A stretch of DNA of 64,000 bases from Gloeothece verrucosa PCC 7822 (GTDB lineage Bacteria; Cyanobacteriota; Cyanobacteriia; Cyanobacteriales; Microcystaceae). Position numbers and translations under genes: made by a program. Shown in pieces: positions 7,873-16,527 of this stretch. The notes under the pieces were generated by a model, which searched no databases, had not been told where the DNA came from, and saw nothing but the letters and a program-made list of their open reading frames with translations. Where the stretch lies: positions 5,634,501-5,698,500 of the forward strand of contig NC_014501.1 in NCBI RefSeq assembly GCF_000147335.1, given 5' to 3'. Numbering within the stretch: position 1 is the first letter of the stretch; the number at the start of each line of letters is the position of its first letter.

Positions 7873-9045
7873 TTAAAGTATCGGCGGTAAAGCGCAACAC
7901 CAATCTGTAACTACTTGTCTAATCCTTTCCCACTCTAATTTTAAAAGCTCATCTTGCTCGATATCATTACATTTAGTTAAAGATCTTTCTTTCACACAAT
8001 TATCTATCATCTTAATGAGGATATCTGTACCAAATCCTGGCATAATGACACAAGTACAAGCTTGTTTTCCTCTAAGACATTGTAGCTGTTCCAAACAAGA
8101 AATAACTGTTTCTATTTCAAGGCTTTGTATAAATTCTATCCAATATTGATGTAAGCTAGAATCTTGTACGGAGTATTGTAATATGTCATATAAATATATC
8201 CCTTTTTTCATAGATATATATTTTCTGGCTTCATGTTTTTCTAATTGCTTCAACAATGAAAGAGATTTATTTTTATTTTTATCTTGAGTAAAGACTTGTT
8301 CATACCAAGCAATAGGAAACAAATTTTCAAGCTCTTTAACTTCTAAACAAATCCATTTTACAAGAATGTTGCTCTTTAACTGTTCATAGACTTCTTGAAC
8401 TGCTTTTGCTGTATCTCCTAAATTAGAATCATTTGGACTTTTTTTATCACTATCTATAATACAAAGACAAAGTTTATTTTCTGTTTCTATATCTTGTAAG
8501 GTTTTTTGAATCGCCCTCAATTCATCTTTAGTGCTATTACCTCCTCCTGTTCTAATTTCAGATTTTATGTCAAACCTTATTTTTTTATGTTTGTTATATA
8601 GTTTAGTAATTTGGTGATATATTTCTCCATCAATGCGATTTTCAGTTAATAAAATTGTTGGGGTAAAACTTCCATAACTAAAGTAGCGATAAGAAGCTTT
8701 TATCACCTGGAAACCATCTCTAGGTTCAAGGGTTATAGTGCCATTGGTCAATTCACATTTAGAATTAGCTTGAAATTCTAGTACATCATCTAAGACAATT
8801 AATATTGAATTTTTTAAATTTTCTAAATAGACACTAAAATCGGGTAAATCCGAATATAGTTGTGTATAAACCATCTGAGCTACTGAGGATAAAAAATCAC
8901 ATTTTTTTAAACAATTTAATGTATTTCTATCAGATATAACTATATGATTTCCTTGACATCTAGACTGAGCAATTAATTCAAAGACTATCTGAACTTTTTT
9001 ATTATTAATTTCATTAATTAAAGATGGATCTAGAACTAACAACAT
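7873..9045 (-). CDS. TOPRIM-domain protein, probable effector partner of the AAA ATPase
   Basis: A 390-residue protein, second gene of a two-gene operon, starting 7 bp after the ATPase. The middle reads as a TOPRIM-like fold: a beta-strand with a conserved glutamate in PTILLTENRIDG (E135), a glycine-rich turn GGGN (about 167-170), the strand CIIDSDKK with a DxD pair (D198, D200), then EVKELENLFP (about 235-244), a motif that recurs in OLD-type and DUF4435-like TOPRIM nucleases. Residues 1-125 (starting MLLVLDPSLINE) form an extra N-terminal region I cannot assign. In known systems AAA/TOPRIM pairs (OLD family, Gabija, PARIS AriA/AriB) sense phage and cut nucleic acid. By analogy this is a candidate nuclease effector; that role is inference. 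The gene is conspicuously AT-rich. Confidence 0.6.
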   Translation of the reverse strand: MLLVLDPSLINEINNKKVQIVFELIAQSRCQGNHIVISDRNTLNCLKKCDFLSSVAQMVYTQLYSDLPDFSVYLENLKNSILIVLDDVLEFQANSKCELTNGTITLEPRDGFQVIKASYRYFSYGSFTPTILLTENRIDGEIYHQITKLYNKHKKIRFDIKSEIRTGGGNSTKDELRAIQKTLQDIETENKLCLCIIDSDKKSPNDSNLGDTAKAVQEVYEQLKSNILVKWICLEVKELENLFPIAWYEQVFTQDKNKNKSLSLLKQLEKHEARKYISMKKGIYLYDILQYSVQDSSLHQYWIEFIQSLEIETVISCLEQLQCLRGKQACTCVIMPGFGTDILIKMIDNCVKERSLTKCNDIEQDELLKLEWERIRQVVTDWCCALPPIL

Positions 9046-9052
9046 ACTCAGA

Positions 9053-10714
9053 TTAGATTGGATCAGGTAAAAAGAAACCTAGAGGCCAGTTATCAAAAAG
9101 TCCTGCTTGAGTGTATTTTGCTATTCTGACTTTAGCAGGGGTTTCAGAATTTTCTCTTTCAAAGATAACTAGGTTAATATCATTGTGATCAAAATTTTTA
9201 TTAGCAATATGGGGACTAAATCTTTTTACTAAAGTTTCACTGTGGGTTTCTATCACTAATCTAAGATCAAATCCTTGCTCTTTTGCTATCTTGATAGTTG
9301 CTATAAATGAATCTGCTAAAAGTGCTTGTAGTCCTGGATGCAGATGTAATTCTGGTTGTTCAATAGCAAATGTGATCGGATAATCTTTATTGACTTGACC
9401 TTTACCTCTACTTAACCACCATAATTGAGTTAATATTGGGAGAACTTGGGAAAATCCAAATCCTGTATCAGCTAAATTCCGTTTTTGTTGACAATTTTTT
9501 TCTTTTAACTTTAAAGATACATGACCTTCAGATTGATCAACACCGATAGAAAAGCCAAAATATTTTTGTGTCCATTCCTCAAAGCTTTTTTGCTCTTTAT
9601 TATTTAAGCTTTTAATAAACATTGCTAAATTTTTTCCCTGAGAGTCTACTTCCCCTACCGCTAAATCTTGAAAGCGATAGTAACGTTCTGCTGTGGCTCT
9701 TACTGGTGCTATATAACTAATATTACAAGCAAAATTAGACAGATATTTATCAGCCATTGATAAAATTAATAAAGCAGAATCTGCTACTAAAATATCTCTA
9801 AGTTTTTGAAAATCTGGACTTTCAATAGACCAAACCCGAGTTTTATTATTCCAAATATTGCCTCCATTTTTATTGTTTTGTACTAAATTCAAAATGGTGT
9901 TTGAACTTTCAATACCAATACCAAGTAATGAACCAATTATTGTAATAATTCTTTCTTCATTATTTTTTATTTGATAATGTACTAAATTTGTGATTTCTGT
10001 CTTTAACAGCTTAATTAATCTAGAAGAATAAGAGCCTTTTCTAAGTTGATATCCCAAGCTAATAATAGAATGTAATAAATCATTTTTTTCTTCTTGAGGT
10101 ATTGGCTCAATAAAAAGAGGAATCAATCCTTTTTGAGGCAAAAATTTGACATCTTTCATTTCTTCCGAGAACTCACTTTGATTGACTTTAAATTTGATAA
10201 GTTTGCCTTGTTCATTAATTTCTAATTTAATTAGATGATCAGAGAATTTTAATAAAACTTCTTTGAGAAAATTACTATATTGTTCATGCACTCTTGCTAA
10301 TTTAATTTCAAGGGATATTTCTAGTTTATCTATTGGTGATTTCCTAAAGGATTCTTGTTTTAAAGATAAATTTTTAGAAAAATGAAACAAAAAATATTTA
10401 TAGTAATTTATATATTCATTCCTCATTAAAAAATTTGAAAATTGGAAATGATAAGCGAATGAAATTTCTTTTTCTTGATTAGCCGGCTCTAAATTATTAA
10501 TAGCTTCATCAAAACTCCCAAAATCAACAAATTGCCCATACCACAAAATAGGTGAAGTAGTTTTAGCTTCAACACTTTGCCTCATTAAAGGAAATGCTCT
10601 TAAAAATGTACTTTTCCCTGAACTATTAGCCCCCAAAAGCAAAGTAATAGGTTTTATATCAATAGGGCCTGTATCCTCTAAAAGCCGCAAATTTTTAATA
10701 CGTATAGAATCCAT
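9053..10714 (-). CDS. AAA (ABC/OLD-like) ATPase with DUF3696-type C-terminus
   Basis: A 553-residue ATPase of the SMC/ABC-like AAA_15/AAA_21 kind. Walker A is GANSSGKST (residues 28-36), a signature-like GFGFSQVLP lies at about 418-426, and Walker B with the catalytic glutamate lies in AIEQPELHLHP (about 450-460), followed by IETHSE with the switch histidine (about 488-493). The end, AGLFDNWPLGFF, is characteristic of DUF3696. The long middle (about 100-330) is variable and AT-rich, as in such ATPases where it forms a coiled coil or dimerisation insert. It is first in an operon with a TOPRIM gene 7 bp downstream, an arrangement known from anti-phage modules. I infer a sensor ATPase that controls the partner. 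ATPase assignment is certain, defence role probable. Confidence 0.85.
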   Translation of the reverse strand: MDSIRIKNLRLLEDTGPIDIKPITLLLGANSSGKSTFLRAFPLMRQSVEAKTTSPILWYGQFVDFGSFDEAINNLEPANQEKEISFAYHFQFSNFLMRNEYINYYKYFLFHFSKNLSLKQESFRKSPIDKLEISLEIKLARVHEQYSNFLKEVLLKFSDHLIKLEINEQGKLIKFKVNQSEFSEEMKDVKFLPQKGLIPLFIEPIPQEEKNDLLHSIISLGYQLRKGSYSSRLIKLLKTEITNLVHYQIKNNEERIITIIGSLLGIGIESSNTILNLVQNNKNGGNIWNNKTRVWSIESPDFQKLRDILVADSALLILSMADKYLSNFACNISYIAPVRATAERYYRFQDLAVGEVDSQGKNLAMFIKSLNNKEQKSFEEWTQKYFGFSIGVDQSEGHVSLKLKEKNCQQKRNLADTGFGFSQVLPILTQLWWLSRGKGQVNKDYPITFAIEQPELHLHPGLQALLADSFIATIKIAKEQGFDLRLVIETHSETLVKRFSPHIANKNFDHNDINLVIFERENSETPAKVRIAKYTQAGLFDNWPLGFFLPDPI

Positions 10715-10966
10715 AATAATCTAAACTCAATAAACATAGAGAAATGATAGTGATTTTTTTAATTATAGATAAGTTTTATAAAAATAATACCATTTTTCAT
10801 TTATTGATAACAGAGTTGATAGGATGAATTAAATTTATCAAAATGATATTTAGCGTTGGCTTTGGTTCCAAGGCCCCAACCTACAATATATATATTGTTC
10901 CCCCTCATATATTAATGTTCCCCCTCTCCAGAAACAAAGATCTTCCATTTCCCCTCTCCTGTAGGA

Positions 10967-11000
10967 GGGGGTAGGGGGAGGTGGAGAGGGGGTTAGGGGG
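10967..11000 (+). other. Four G5 tracts, potential G-quadruplex
   Basis: Within 34 bases the plus strand has four runs of five G (10967-10971, 10974-10978, 10988-10992, 10996-11000) with loops of 2, 9 and 3 bases. It is preceded at about 10951-10970 by a C-rich/G-rich hairpin. It lies between the thiO-thiG stop and the start of the AAA-TOPRIM operon, so it could affect read-through into that operon; that is inference. Confidence 0.55.
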
Positions 11001-11011
11001 AGAGGTCTAAT

Positions 11012-12973
11012 TTAACTCACCGTACCGGTAAGCGGCGAACTCGCACTAGCATAAGACTTCAAAGGCATTCTACCAGCCAGATAAGCAAGTCTTCCGGCTT
11101 GTGCCGCCAAACCCATCGCTTTCGCCATCTGTGGGGGGTTTTGAGAAAGAGCGATCGCACTATTAATTAACAACGCATCAGCCCCCATTTCCATCGCTAA
11201 AGCCGCTTCTGAAGGCGTACCGATCCCTGCATCCACCACCACAGGAATACCAGACTGTTCAATAATAATAGCGATATTAGCCGCATTTTTAATCCCTTGT
11301 CCCGAACCAATAGGCGAACCTAGCGGCATCACCGTAGCACACCCTACCTCTTCCAAACGTTTAGCCAAAAGCGGATCAGCATTAATATAAGGTAAGACAG
11401 CAAACCCCTCTTTAACCAACTGTTCAGCCGCTTGTAGGGTGCCGATGGGATCAGGTAATAAATACTTAGCATCCGGAATCACTTCCAGCTTAATAAAATT
11501 ATTATCCTCTTGTCCTAATAACTTCGCCATTTCTCGCCCCAAGCGTGCCACCCGGATAGCCTCCTCTGCGGTTTTACAGCCGGCAGTATTGGGCAACATC
11601 CAAATTTTACCCCAATTGATCGCTTCTGCAAGTCCCTCATGGCCAGGGGCTTTAGTTTGTACCCGTCTAACTGCAACCGTCACAATTTCACAACCACTAC
11701 CGAGGATACTTTTTTGCATCGCTTCGATGGAGGGATATTTACCGGTACCCGTCATCAACCGGGACGAAAATTTGCGCCCGGCAATAACTAAGTGATCCTC
11801 TTTTGAACTGGTTTCCGGCAGTTGGGGATAGGGGGAAGAACCATTAACAGAGGCGTATTGTAGCGGCTGAGGAGGGTTAGCATTCATAGTTCTAGCAGGG
11901 GGTTTAGCACTGAAGCGATCATAACTAAAATGAGATAAGAGAGGATCAGACTTTTGCTGCAAGATCAGATCCGCGATCAAAGAAGCACTCACCGGGGCCA
12001 ACAAGATCCCATTACGATAATGTCCCGTCGCCAAGACTAAATTATCACAAAGACCCTTTCCTAAAATGGGTAACTCATCAGGAGTTCCCGGACGAAAACC
12101 CCACCATAATTCTTCTATGGGCCAATTTTCGATAGCCGGATAAAGACGAATAGCCCGATCTAAAAGCGTTTTAACCCCTTGAGGCGTATTTCCCGCAGTC
12201 CAATTTACGGCTTCTGTAGTCGCCCCAATAATTAAGCGTCCATCTTGTCTCGGCACTAAATAAGTCTGAGGTCCATATAATACCCGTTGTAGCGGCAAAG
12301 GTTGATCCGCTTCCTTGGGCATTCTTAAAGATAACATTTGCCCTTTGACCGGATGAACCGGCAGAGGTAATAACTGACTTGCCCAAGAACCACTCGCTAA
12401 TACATAAGTTTGGGCTTCTAATTCTCCCATCGAGGTAAAAACACTGGTTACCTTACCTTGTTTTTGTCCGATAGCGTGAACGGTTACCCCTTCAAGTAAA
12501 TTCACCCCTAAACTTTTAGCCGCCTCATACAGCGCTTTCATCACCAGACGGTTGTCCACTTGTCCATCTTCTGGATACCACCAACCCCCAACTACCTCAC
12601 CACCGAGTCCCGGTTGATAATAAGCAATAGCGGCTTTATCTAACCAGTTTTCCGACGGTTGAGACGGTGGTTGTTCAAAAACCGGGGCAATGATCCCACA
12701 GGGAACATAACCGACATTTAAACCGGTGAGGTCTTCTAATTTGCGTACCCACTCTGGATATAACCAACGCGACTTGAGACATAAGTCTAACATCGCTCCT
12801 GTGGGAAGTTGTTCTGCATGGGGGGCCAACATTCCGGCGGCGGCGTGACTAGCGGCTTGTTGAAAGTCTCGACAGAGGAGACTTACAGATGCACCCCGAA
12901 GTTTTAGGTCAACCGCGATCGCCAACCCGATAATGCCACCACCGATAATTAGAATTTCACTTTTTAAGTTCAT
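11012..12973 (-). CDS. thiO/thiG: Bifunctional glycine oxidase ThiO / thiazole synthase ThiG
   Basis: A 653-residue fusion that supplies two consecutive steps of thiamin thiazole synthesis. The N-terminal part (about 1-350) is the FAD-dependent glycine oxidase ThiO: dinucleotide loop IIGGGIIGLAIAVDL and HPVKGQML, with a C-terminal GHYRNGILLAP. It makes iminoglycine. After a linker (about 355-390) comes ThiG: GRKFSSRLMTGTGKY, the Schiff-base lysine in FIKLEV, and PLGSPIGSGQG plus DAGIGTPSEAA of the phosphate-binding barrel end. ThiG condenses iminoglycine, deoxyxylulose phosphate and thiocarboxylated ThiS. The fusion is known across cyanobacteria. No ThiS or TPP riboswitch was seen nearby. Assignment is certain. 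Confidence 0.96.
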   Translation of the reverse strand: MNLKSEILIIGGGIIGLAIAVDLKLRGASVSLLCRDFQQAASHAAAGMLAPHAEQLPTGAMLDLCLKSRWLYPEWVRKLEDLTGLNVGYVPCGIIAPVFEQPPSQPSENWLDKAAIAYYQPGLGGEVVGGWWYPEDGQVDNRLVMKALYEAAKSLGVNLLEGVTVHAIGQKQGKVTSVFTSMGELEAQTYVLASGSWASQLLPLPVHPVKGQMLSLRMPKEADQPLPLQRVLYGPQTYLVPRQDGRLIIGATTEAVNWTAGNTPQGVKTLLDRAIRLYPAIENWPIEELWWGFRPGTPDELPILGKGLCDNLVLATGHYRNGILLAPVSASLIADLILQQKSDPLLSHFSYDRFSAKPPARTMNANPPQPLQYASVNGSSPYPQLPETSSKEDHLVIAGRKFSSRLMTGTGKYPSIEAMQKSILGSGCEIVTVAVRRVQTKAPGHEGLAEAINWGKIWMLPNTAGCKTAEEAIRVARLGREMAKLLGQEDNNFIKLEVIPDAKYLLPDPIGTLQAAEQLVKEGFAVLPYINADPLLAKRLEEVGCATVMPLGSPIGSGQGIKNAANIAIIIEQSGIPVVVDAGIGTPSEAALAMEMGADALLINSAIALSQNPPQMAKAMGLAAQAGRLAYLAGRMPLKSYASASSPLTGTVS

Positions 12974-13027
12974 GTTTAGTCACTTTGTTTAACCGATAGA
13001 TTACTATTATTTACTAATTTTAAAAGT

Positions 13028-13252
13028 CTAATTTTTTTTCTTATTTATGTTAATAACAAGCGGCTTATTCAGAGATGTTTTTCTTGCTTGATCATCTTCT
13101 ATTAATAGCTCTAAAACTTCTTGAGCATTTTTTAAAGTTTCCTGATAACTGTCTCCCTGAGTACGAGCATAAGCACCTAATTCGGGTAAACTGACAATAT
13201 ATTTGTGTTCTTCTTCCGACGTTTGAATTAAAATACTATATAAAGATTTCAT
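13028..13252 (-). CDS. HicB-like antitoxin-family protein, apparently without HicA
   Basis: A 74-residue protein with the degenerate RNase-H-like fold of the HicB family: an N-terminal strand, EEEHKYIVSLPELGAYARTQGDSYQETLKNAQEV-type pattern (positions about 13-46) and a helical C-terminus ending in a lysine-rich tail. HicB antitoxins normally bind the HicA mRNA interferase encoded next to them. No HicA-like ORF is found on either side, so this is an orphan, which is frequent in cyanobacteria, and it may serve another regulatory role. There is no clear DNA-binding domain. It sits 55 bp upstream of thiO-thiG on the same strand. Confidence 0.75.
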   Translation of the reverse strand: MKSLYSILIQTSEEEHKYIVSLPELGAYARTQGDSYQETLKNAQEVLELLIEDDQARKTSLNKPLVININKKKN

Positions 13253-13352
13253 TCAGTTCAACAGATCTGATGAGGTTGTTCTCCACTATCACCTCATTCA
13301 TTTTACCTGATGGGAGGGTTAGTTACGAAACCCTTTGCGCGAAATAAAACCC

Positions 13353-13790
13353 TTAAGGTAAATATTTTTGTACTACAGACCAGCCGCTACCAGTAACCAA
13401 CAGAAAACCCAGCAGAAGAATAACATTAGTAGAAACATGAAGAGACCGGGCCCAAGGTCGTTTAGGGCTAATTTGAGCCGCACTGATAGCCGATATCAAG
13501 ACCAATACCACCACTAATAACCCGGCAACCAGATGAGGAGAATGACCCAAACTGCCATAATGACCCAGAGTTCCAATAATACCAATAGAGAGGAGTAGCA
13601 GCACCAGAAAAACCATAATACCGCCAATGAGGTAATGGAGAGGCCTTAACCATTGAGGGCGAGGTTGTTTATTGATGCGTCGGTTATACATCCAGAACCC
13701 AGAAATCCCTAAGATCGTATAAGCGGTTAGAGATAACCCCATTGACCAAGCGGCTATTTTCCACAACCAAAGAAAAGACGGTAAGTTCAA
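13353..13790 (-). CDS. DUF4079-family four-helix membrane protein
   Basis: A 145-residue integral membrane protein with four hydrophobic helices (about residues 8-32, 49-70, 80-102 and 114-137). Conserved histidines lie at the helix ends (LHYLIGG, GHSPHLVAG, RSLHVSTN), a pattern resembling cytochrome b561-like helix bundles. It matches the DUF4079 family of cyanobacteria and chloroplast-lineage proteins, of unknown function; haem binding is only a suggestion. It is probably in the thylakoid or plasma membrane. The start ATG at 13790 gives a normal length. It is divergent from the hydroxyacid oxidase gene, 144 bp away. Confidence 0.8.
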   Translation of the reverse strand: MNLPSFLWLWKIAAWSMGLSLTAYTILGISGFWMYNRRINKQPRPQWLRPLHYLIGGIMVFLVLLLLSIGIIGTLGHYGSLGHSPHLVAGLLVVVLVLISAISAAQISPKRPWARSLHVSTNVILLLGFLLVTGSGWSVVQKYLP

Positions 13791-13934
13791 AGCTGATCCC
13801 CATAAATGCGGCTTTCGTTTTAATTGTAAGTTGGATCGGCAAAAAGTAAAACCATCTTTTTTAAATTTGAGTAGAAATAAACGTAATTACATATAATATA
13901 AATTAATCCTCAGTTTTCCATCCTATCCTTTTCT

Positions 13935-15026
13935 ATGACTCAACCGATTAACGTATTTGAGTATGAAACTTTAGCTAAAAATCAACTTTCTGAGATGGCT
14001 TGGGGATATTACAGTACCGGAGCATTAGATCAGATCACCTTGGGAGATAATCGTGCCGCTTATGAACGTTATCGACTACGCCCACGAATGTTAGTAGATG
14101 TCAGTCAGCGAGATTTGTCTGTCTCAATTCTAGGTCAATCTTTATCTAGACCCATTTTAATTGCCCCAATGGCCTTTCAATGTTTGGCCCATCCTGAAGG
14201 GGAGATAGCTACCGCCCGCGCCGCCACTGAAGCGGGAATGATGATGGTGTTAAGTACCTTGTCTACCCAAAGTCTAGAAGAAGTGGCCGCTACAGGTTGC
14301 CCTAGGTGGTTTCAATTGTATGTCCACAAGGATAGAGGACTAACAAAAGCCCTGGTTCAACGGGCTGAATCTATGGGCTACCAGGCTTTATGTGTTACGG
14401 TAGATGCTCCCTTCATTGGACGTAGAGAAGCCGATGTTAGAAATGAGTTTACTTTGCCAAAAGGGTTAAAATTGGCGAATTTGCTGACAATGGCTGATGT
14501 AACCCTTCCGGATGTGCCAGATGATTCTGGGTTATTTGCTTATTTTAAAGAACAAATTGACCCTAGTTTAACCTGGAAAGATCTCGAGTGGTTACAATCA
14601 ATGACTAAGCTTCCCGTAGTGGTTAAAGGGATTTTAAGGGCAGATGATGCGCTTTTAGCGGTTCAACATGGGGTTAAAGGCATTATTGTTTCCAATCATG
14701 GAGGAAGACAGTTAGACGGGGCGATCGCTTCTTTGGATGCCTTACAAGATATCACCGATGCTGTGGGGGAACAAGTTGAGGTGTTGATGGATGGGGGAAT
14801 TCGTCGAGGAACAGATATACTAAAAGCCTTGGCACTCGGGGCTAAAGCGGTTTTAGTGGGTCGTCCCATTTTATGGGGGTTGGCAGTGGGAGGACAAGCC
14901 GGCGTGAGTCATGTTTTACAATTGCTCACCGAAGAATTAGAGTTAGCGATGGCCTTGAGTGGGTGTCCTCGGATTGGGGATATTGATTCAAGTTTAGTCG
15001 AACCTAGAACAATTGCCAATCTTTAG
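13935..15026 (+). CDS. FMN-dependent 2-hydroxyacid oxidase (glycolate/lactate oxidase family)
   Basis: A 363-residue FMN enzyme of the glycolate oxidase / L-lactate dehydrogenase family, a TIM barrel that oxidises L-2-hydroxyacids. The catalytic histidine is in SNHGGRQLDG (His255) next to the substrate-binding arginine. FMN contacts are seen in PIAPMAFQ-like and DGGIRRGTDILKALALGA segments, and QLYVHKDR and VTVDAPFIGRREAD are family signatures. In cyanobacteria such enzymes act as lactate oxidase or as a glycolate oxidase in photorespiration; I cannot tell which from motifs alone. Upstream is an AT-rich promoter region. Its last 23 bases overlap the end of the convergent kinase-like gene. Confidence 0.93.
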   Translation: MTQPINVFEYETLAKNQLSEMAWGYYSTGALDQITLGDNRAAYERYRLRPRMLVDVSQRDLSVSILGQSLSRPILIAPMAFQCLAHPEGEIATARAATEAGMMMVLSTLSTQSLEEVAATGCPRWFQLYVHKDRGLTKALVQRAESMGYQALCVTVDAPFIGRREADVRNEFTLPKGLKLANLLTMADVTLPDVPDDSGLFAYFKEQIDPSLTWKDLEWLQSMTKLPVVVKGILRADDALLAVQHGVKGIIVSNHGGRQLDGAIASLDALQDITDAVGEQVEVLMDGGIRRGTDILKALALGAKAVLVGRPILWGLAVGGQAGVSHVLQLLTEELELAMALSGCPRIGDIDSSLVEPRTIANL

Positions 15027-16053
15027 ACTGTAAGTGCTTTAACCTTTGTAAGCGTTGGCTAAAGTAATAATGATCTAAGCGGCTATATTCATATTGCTTG
15101 GAACTATTCAAACTAATTGCCCATGACCAAATATAAGCGGCTTGAGTTAATGCCTGCAAACAATCTAGTTCTACGGATGCCAGTTTCTCAACCGTTTGAT
15201 ACCCATCAATAAACTCATCTCTCACCTTGCGACTCAAGCCGGTTTGTAGCGAGACTTGTAAAAATTTAGCGATGTCAAATACGCGCCATCCATAACCACA
15301 TTGATCAAAGTCAAAAAGGGTCATCAGATTATCTTTGGTAAAGTGAACATTGCCGCTATGGGGATCACCCCAACAAATCCCCCAATAAGGTGAGTAAGTG
15401 GGTAAGGGTTCCAACTGTTGTTTAATCTCAGCAATAACGGTGAGCAAATATTTTAGGTCTTGGACTCGATCATGTAAAAAAGGCGCAATGCTGACTAAAG
15501 AGTGGTCTAATAAATATTCTGGCGTAAGGGCTTGACGGTATGCCAGAGGACGAAATCCCCGCGCCTTTTGATGGAGTTTGGCTACTGTTTGCCCCAACAG
15601 ATGACTCTGAGTGGCGTTAAAATCTCCTAAAGCTATTTCTCCGGGGGCATAGGGAAATAAAGCGGCATAACGCTTTCCTTCTGGGGCATTAATTTCTACT
15701 GATAAGTGTCCTTGTCGGGTTTTGATGGGGGCGGCTACAGGAATATGACCATGATATAAATAATCCAGCAATTCTAATTCAAAATCTATCTCGGTTTTAG
15801 AACGCCAATGATGATGAGAGATTCTTAATATATATAATTTTGATAAGGTTTCCACTACATAAACATCACTCAGCCCCCGCCGCCAAAAATGACAATTTCT
15901 AGGGATGTCGATGTTATAATGACAAATGAGAAGATTTATTAAGGCTTCAGGCGCAAGAAGAGAACAAACTACCGGAAATACTTCTGTCGCCTTTGTCGCC
16001 AGGCAAGCTTGTTCTTTGGCTTTTTGGAAAATTGGATTGAGCATTAGTTTCAT
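15004..16053 (-). CDS. Aminoglycoside phosphotransferase-fold kinase
   Basis: A 349-residue protein of the APH/choline kinase/homoserine kinase II superfamily. The catalytic loop is GDPHSGNVHF (Asp230 as likely base, Asn235 for metal), followed by FDFD (247-250), equivalent to the DFG position. The glycine-rich N-lobe (WRRGLSDVYVVET) and ILRISHHHW with a substituted lysine region are less canonical. It would phosphorylate a small hydroxyl-bearing molecule; the substrate is not predictable, and antibiotic resistance should not be assumed. It overlaps the convergent oxidase gene by 23 bp at the 3' ends. No partner genes suggest a pathway. Confidence 0.83.
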   Translation of the reverse strand: MKLMLNPIFQKAKEQACLATKATEVFPVVCSLLAPEALINLLICHYNIDIPRNCHFWRRGLSDVYVVETLSKLYILRISHHHWRSKTEIDFELELLDYLYHGHIPVAAPIKTRQGHLSVEINAPEGKRYAALFPYAPGEIALGDFNATQSHLLGQTVAKLHQKARGFRPLAYRQALTPEYLLDHSLVSIAPFLHDRVQDLKYLLTVIAEIKQQLEPLPTYSPYWGICWGDPHSGNVHFTKDNLMTLFDFDQCGYGWRVFDIAKFLQVSLQTGLSRKVRDEFIDGYQTVEKLASVELDCLQALTQAAYIWSWAISLNSSKQYEYSRLDHYYFSQRLQRLKHLQSKDWQLF

Positions 16054-16527
16054 CGCCTTGCCTCACCTTCCTTATAATGATAAGTTTTTGTTGACTTTTC
16101 CTCCCCATCATAGATGGAGGATTCTATGAGAATGCTACACAACCGAATCAATCTCTGTTGTGAGTGCTGTTTATGCTTTTTAGATTCCTAGACGAAAAGT
16201 CTGGGTCATGCAGAGGACTTGTTTTCAACTCAGGTTAATTCTAGCTGTGTCTCTACTTTTTTTAATCTGTGTCAGCAGCAATTAAATCAGCATTAATGAG
16301 CTTGCCAGTTTCTCCTGTCTGCACTTCCAGGTTAGCTAAGTTTCCCCACTTTATCTTCTCCTCAACTCTGGGTTTTTACTGTATTGTCTGCTACATTCTT
16401 ATCCGAATTTTTAACGACAACCAAGGGCCATTAATTCTAAATTTTTGCTAAAGTTTTGCGTAAAATTTGCGTTTTTGTGTTTTGAGCTTGTTGCCTGTTG
16501 CCTCGACCAAAATCGATGACTTTAAAT

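Noticed and set aside
9053..10714. Interpretation of the ATPase as a plain ABC transporter component
   Set aside because: There is no permease partner, the Walker B and switch region (EQPELHLHP, ETHSE) and DUF3696 end belong to the OLD-like AAA group, and the sequence between motifs is far too long for a transporter ATPase.
11439..11795. Plus-strand 118-codon frame inside thiO-thiG
   Set aside because: It lies antisense to the well-conserved ThiG domain and has no family features.
15004..16053. Aminoglycoside resistance gene
   Set aside because: The fold is shared with choline and homoserine kinases; the cyanobacterial chromosomal context offers no resistance cue.
16269..16451. Plus-strand 60-codon frame in the 949-bp empty region
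   Set aside because: No ribosome-binding site or similarity is apparent, and its composition is like random translation of the AT-rich DNA.
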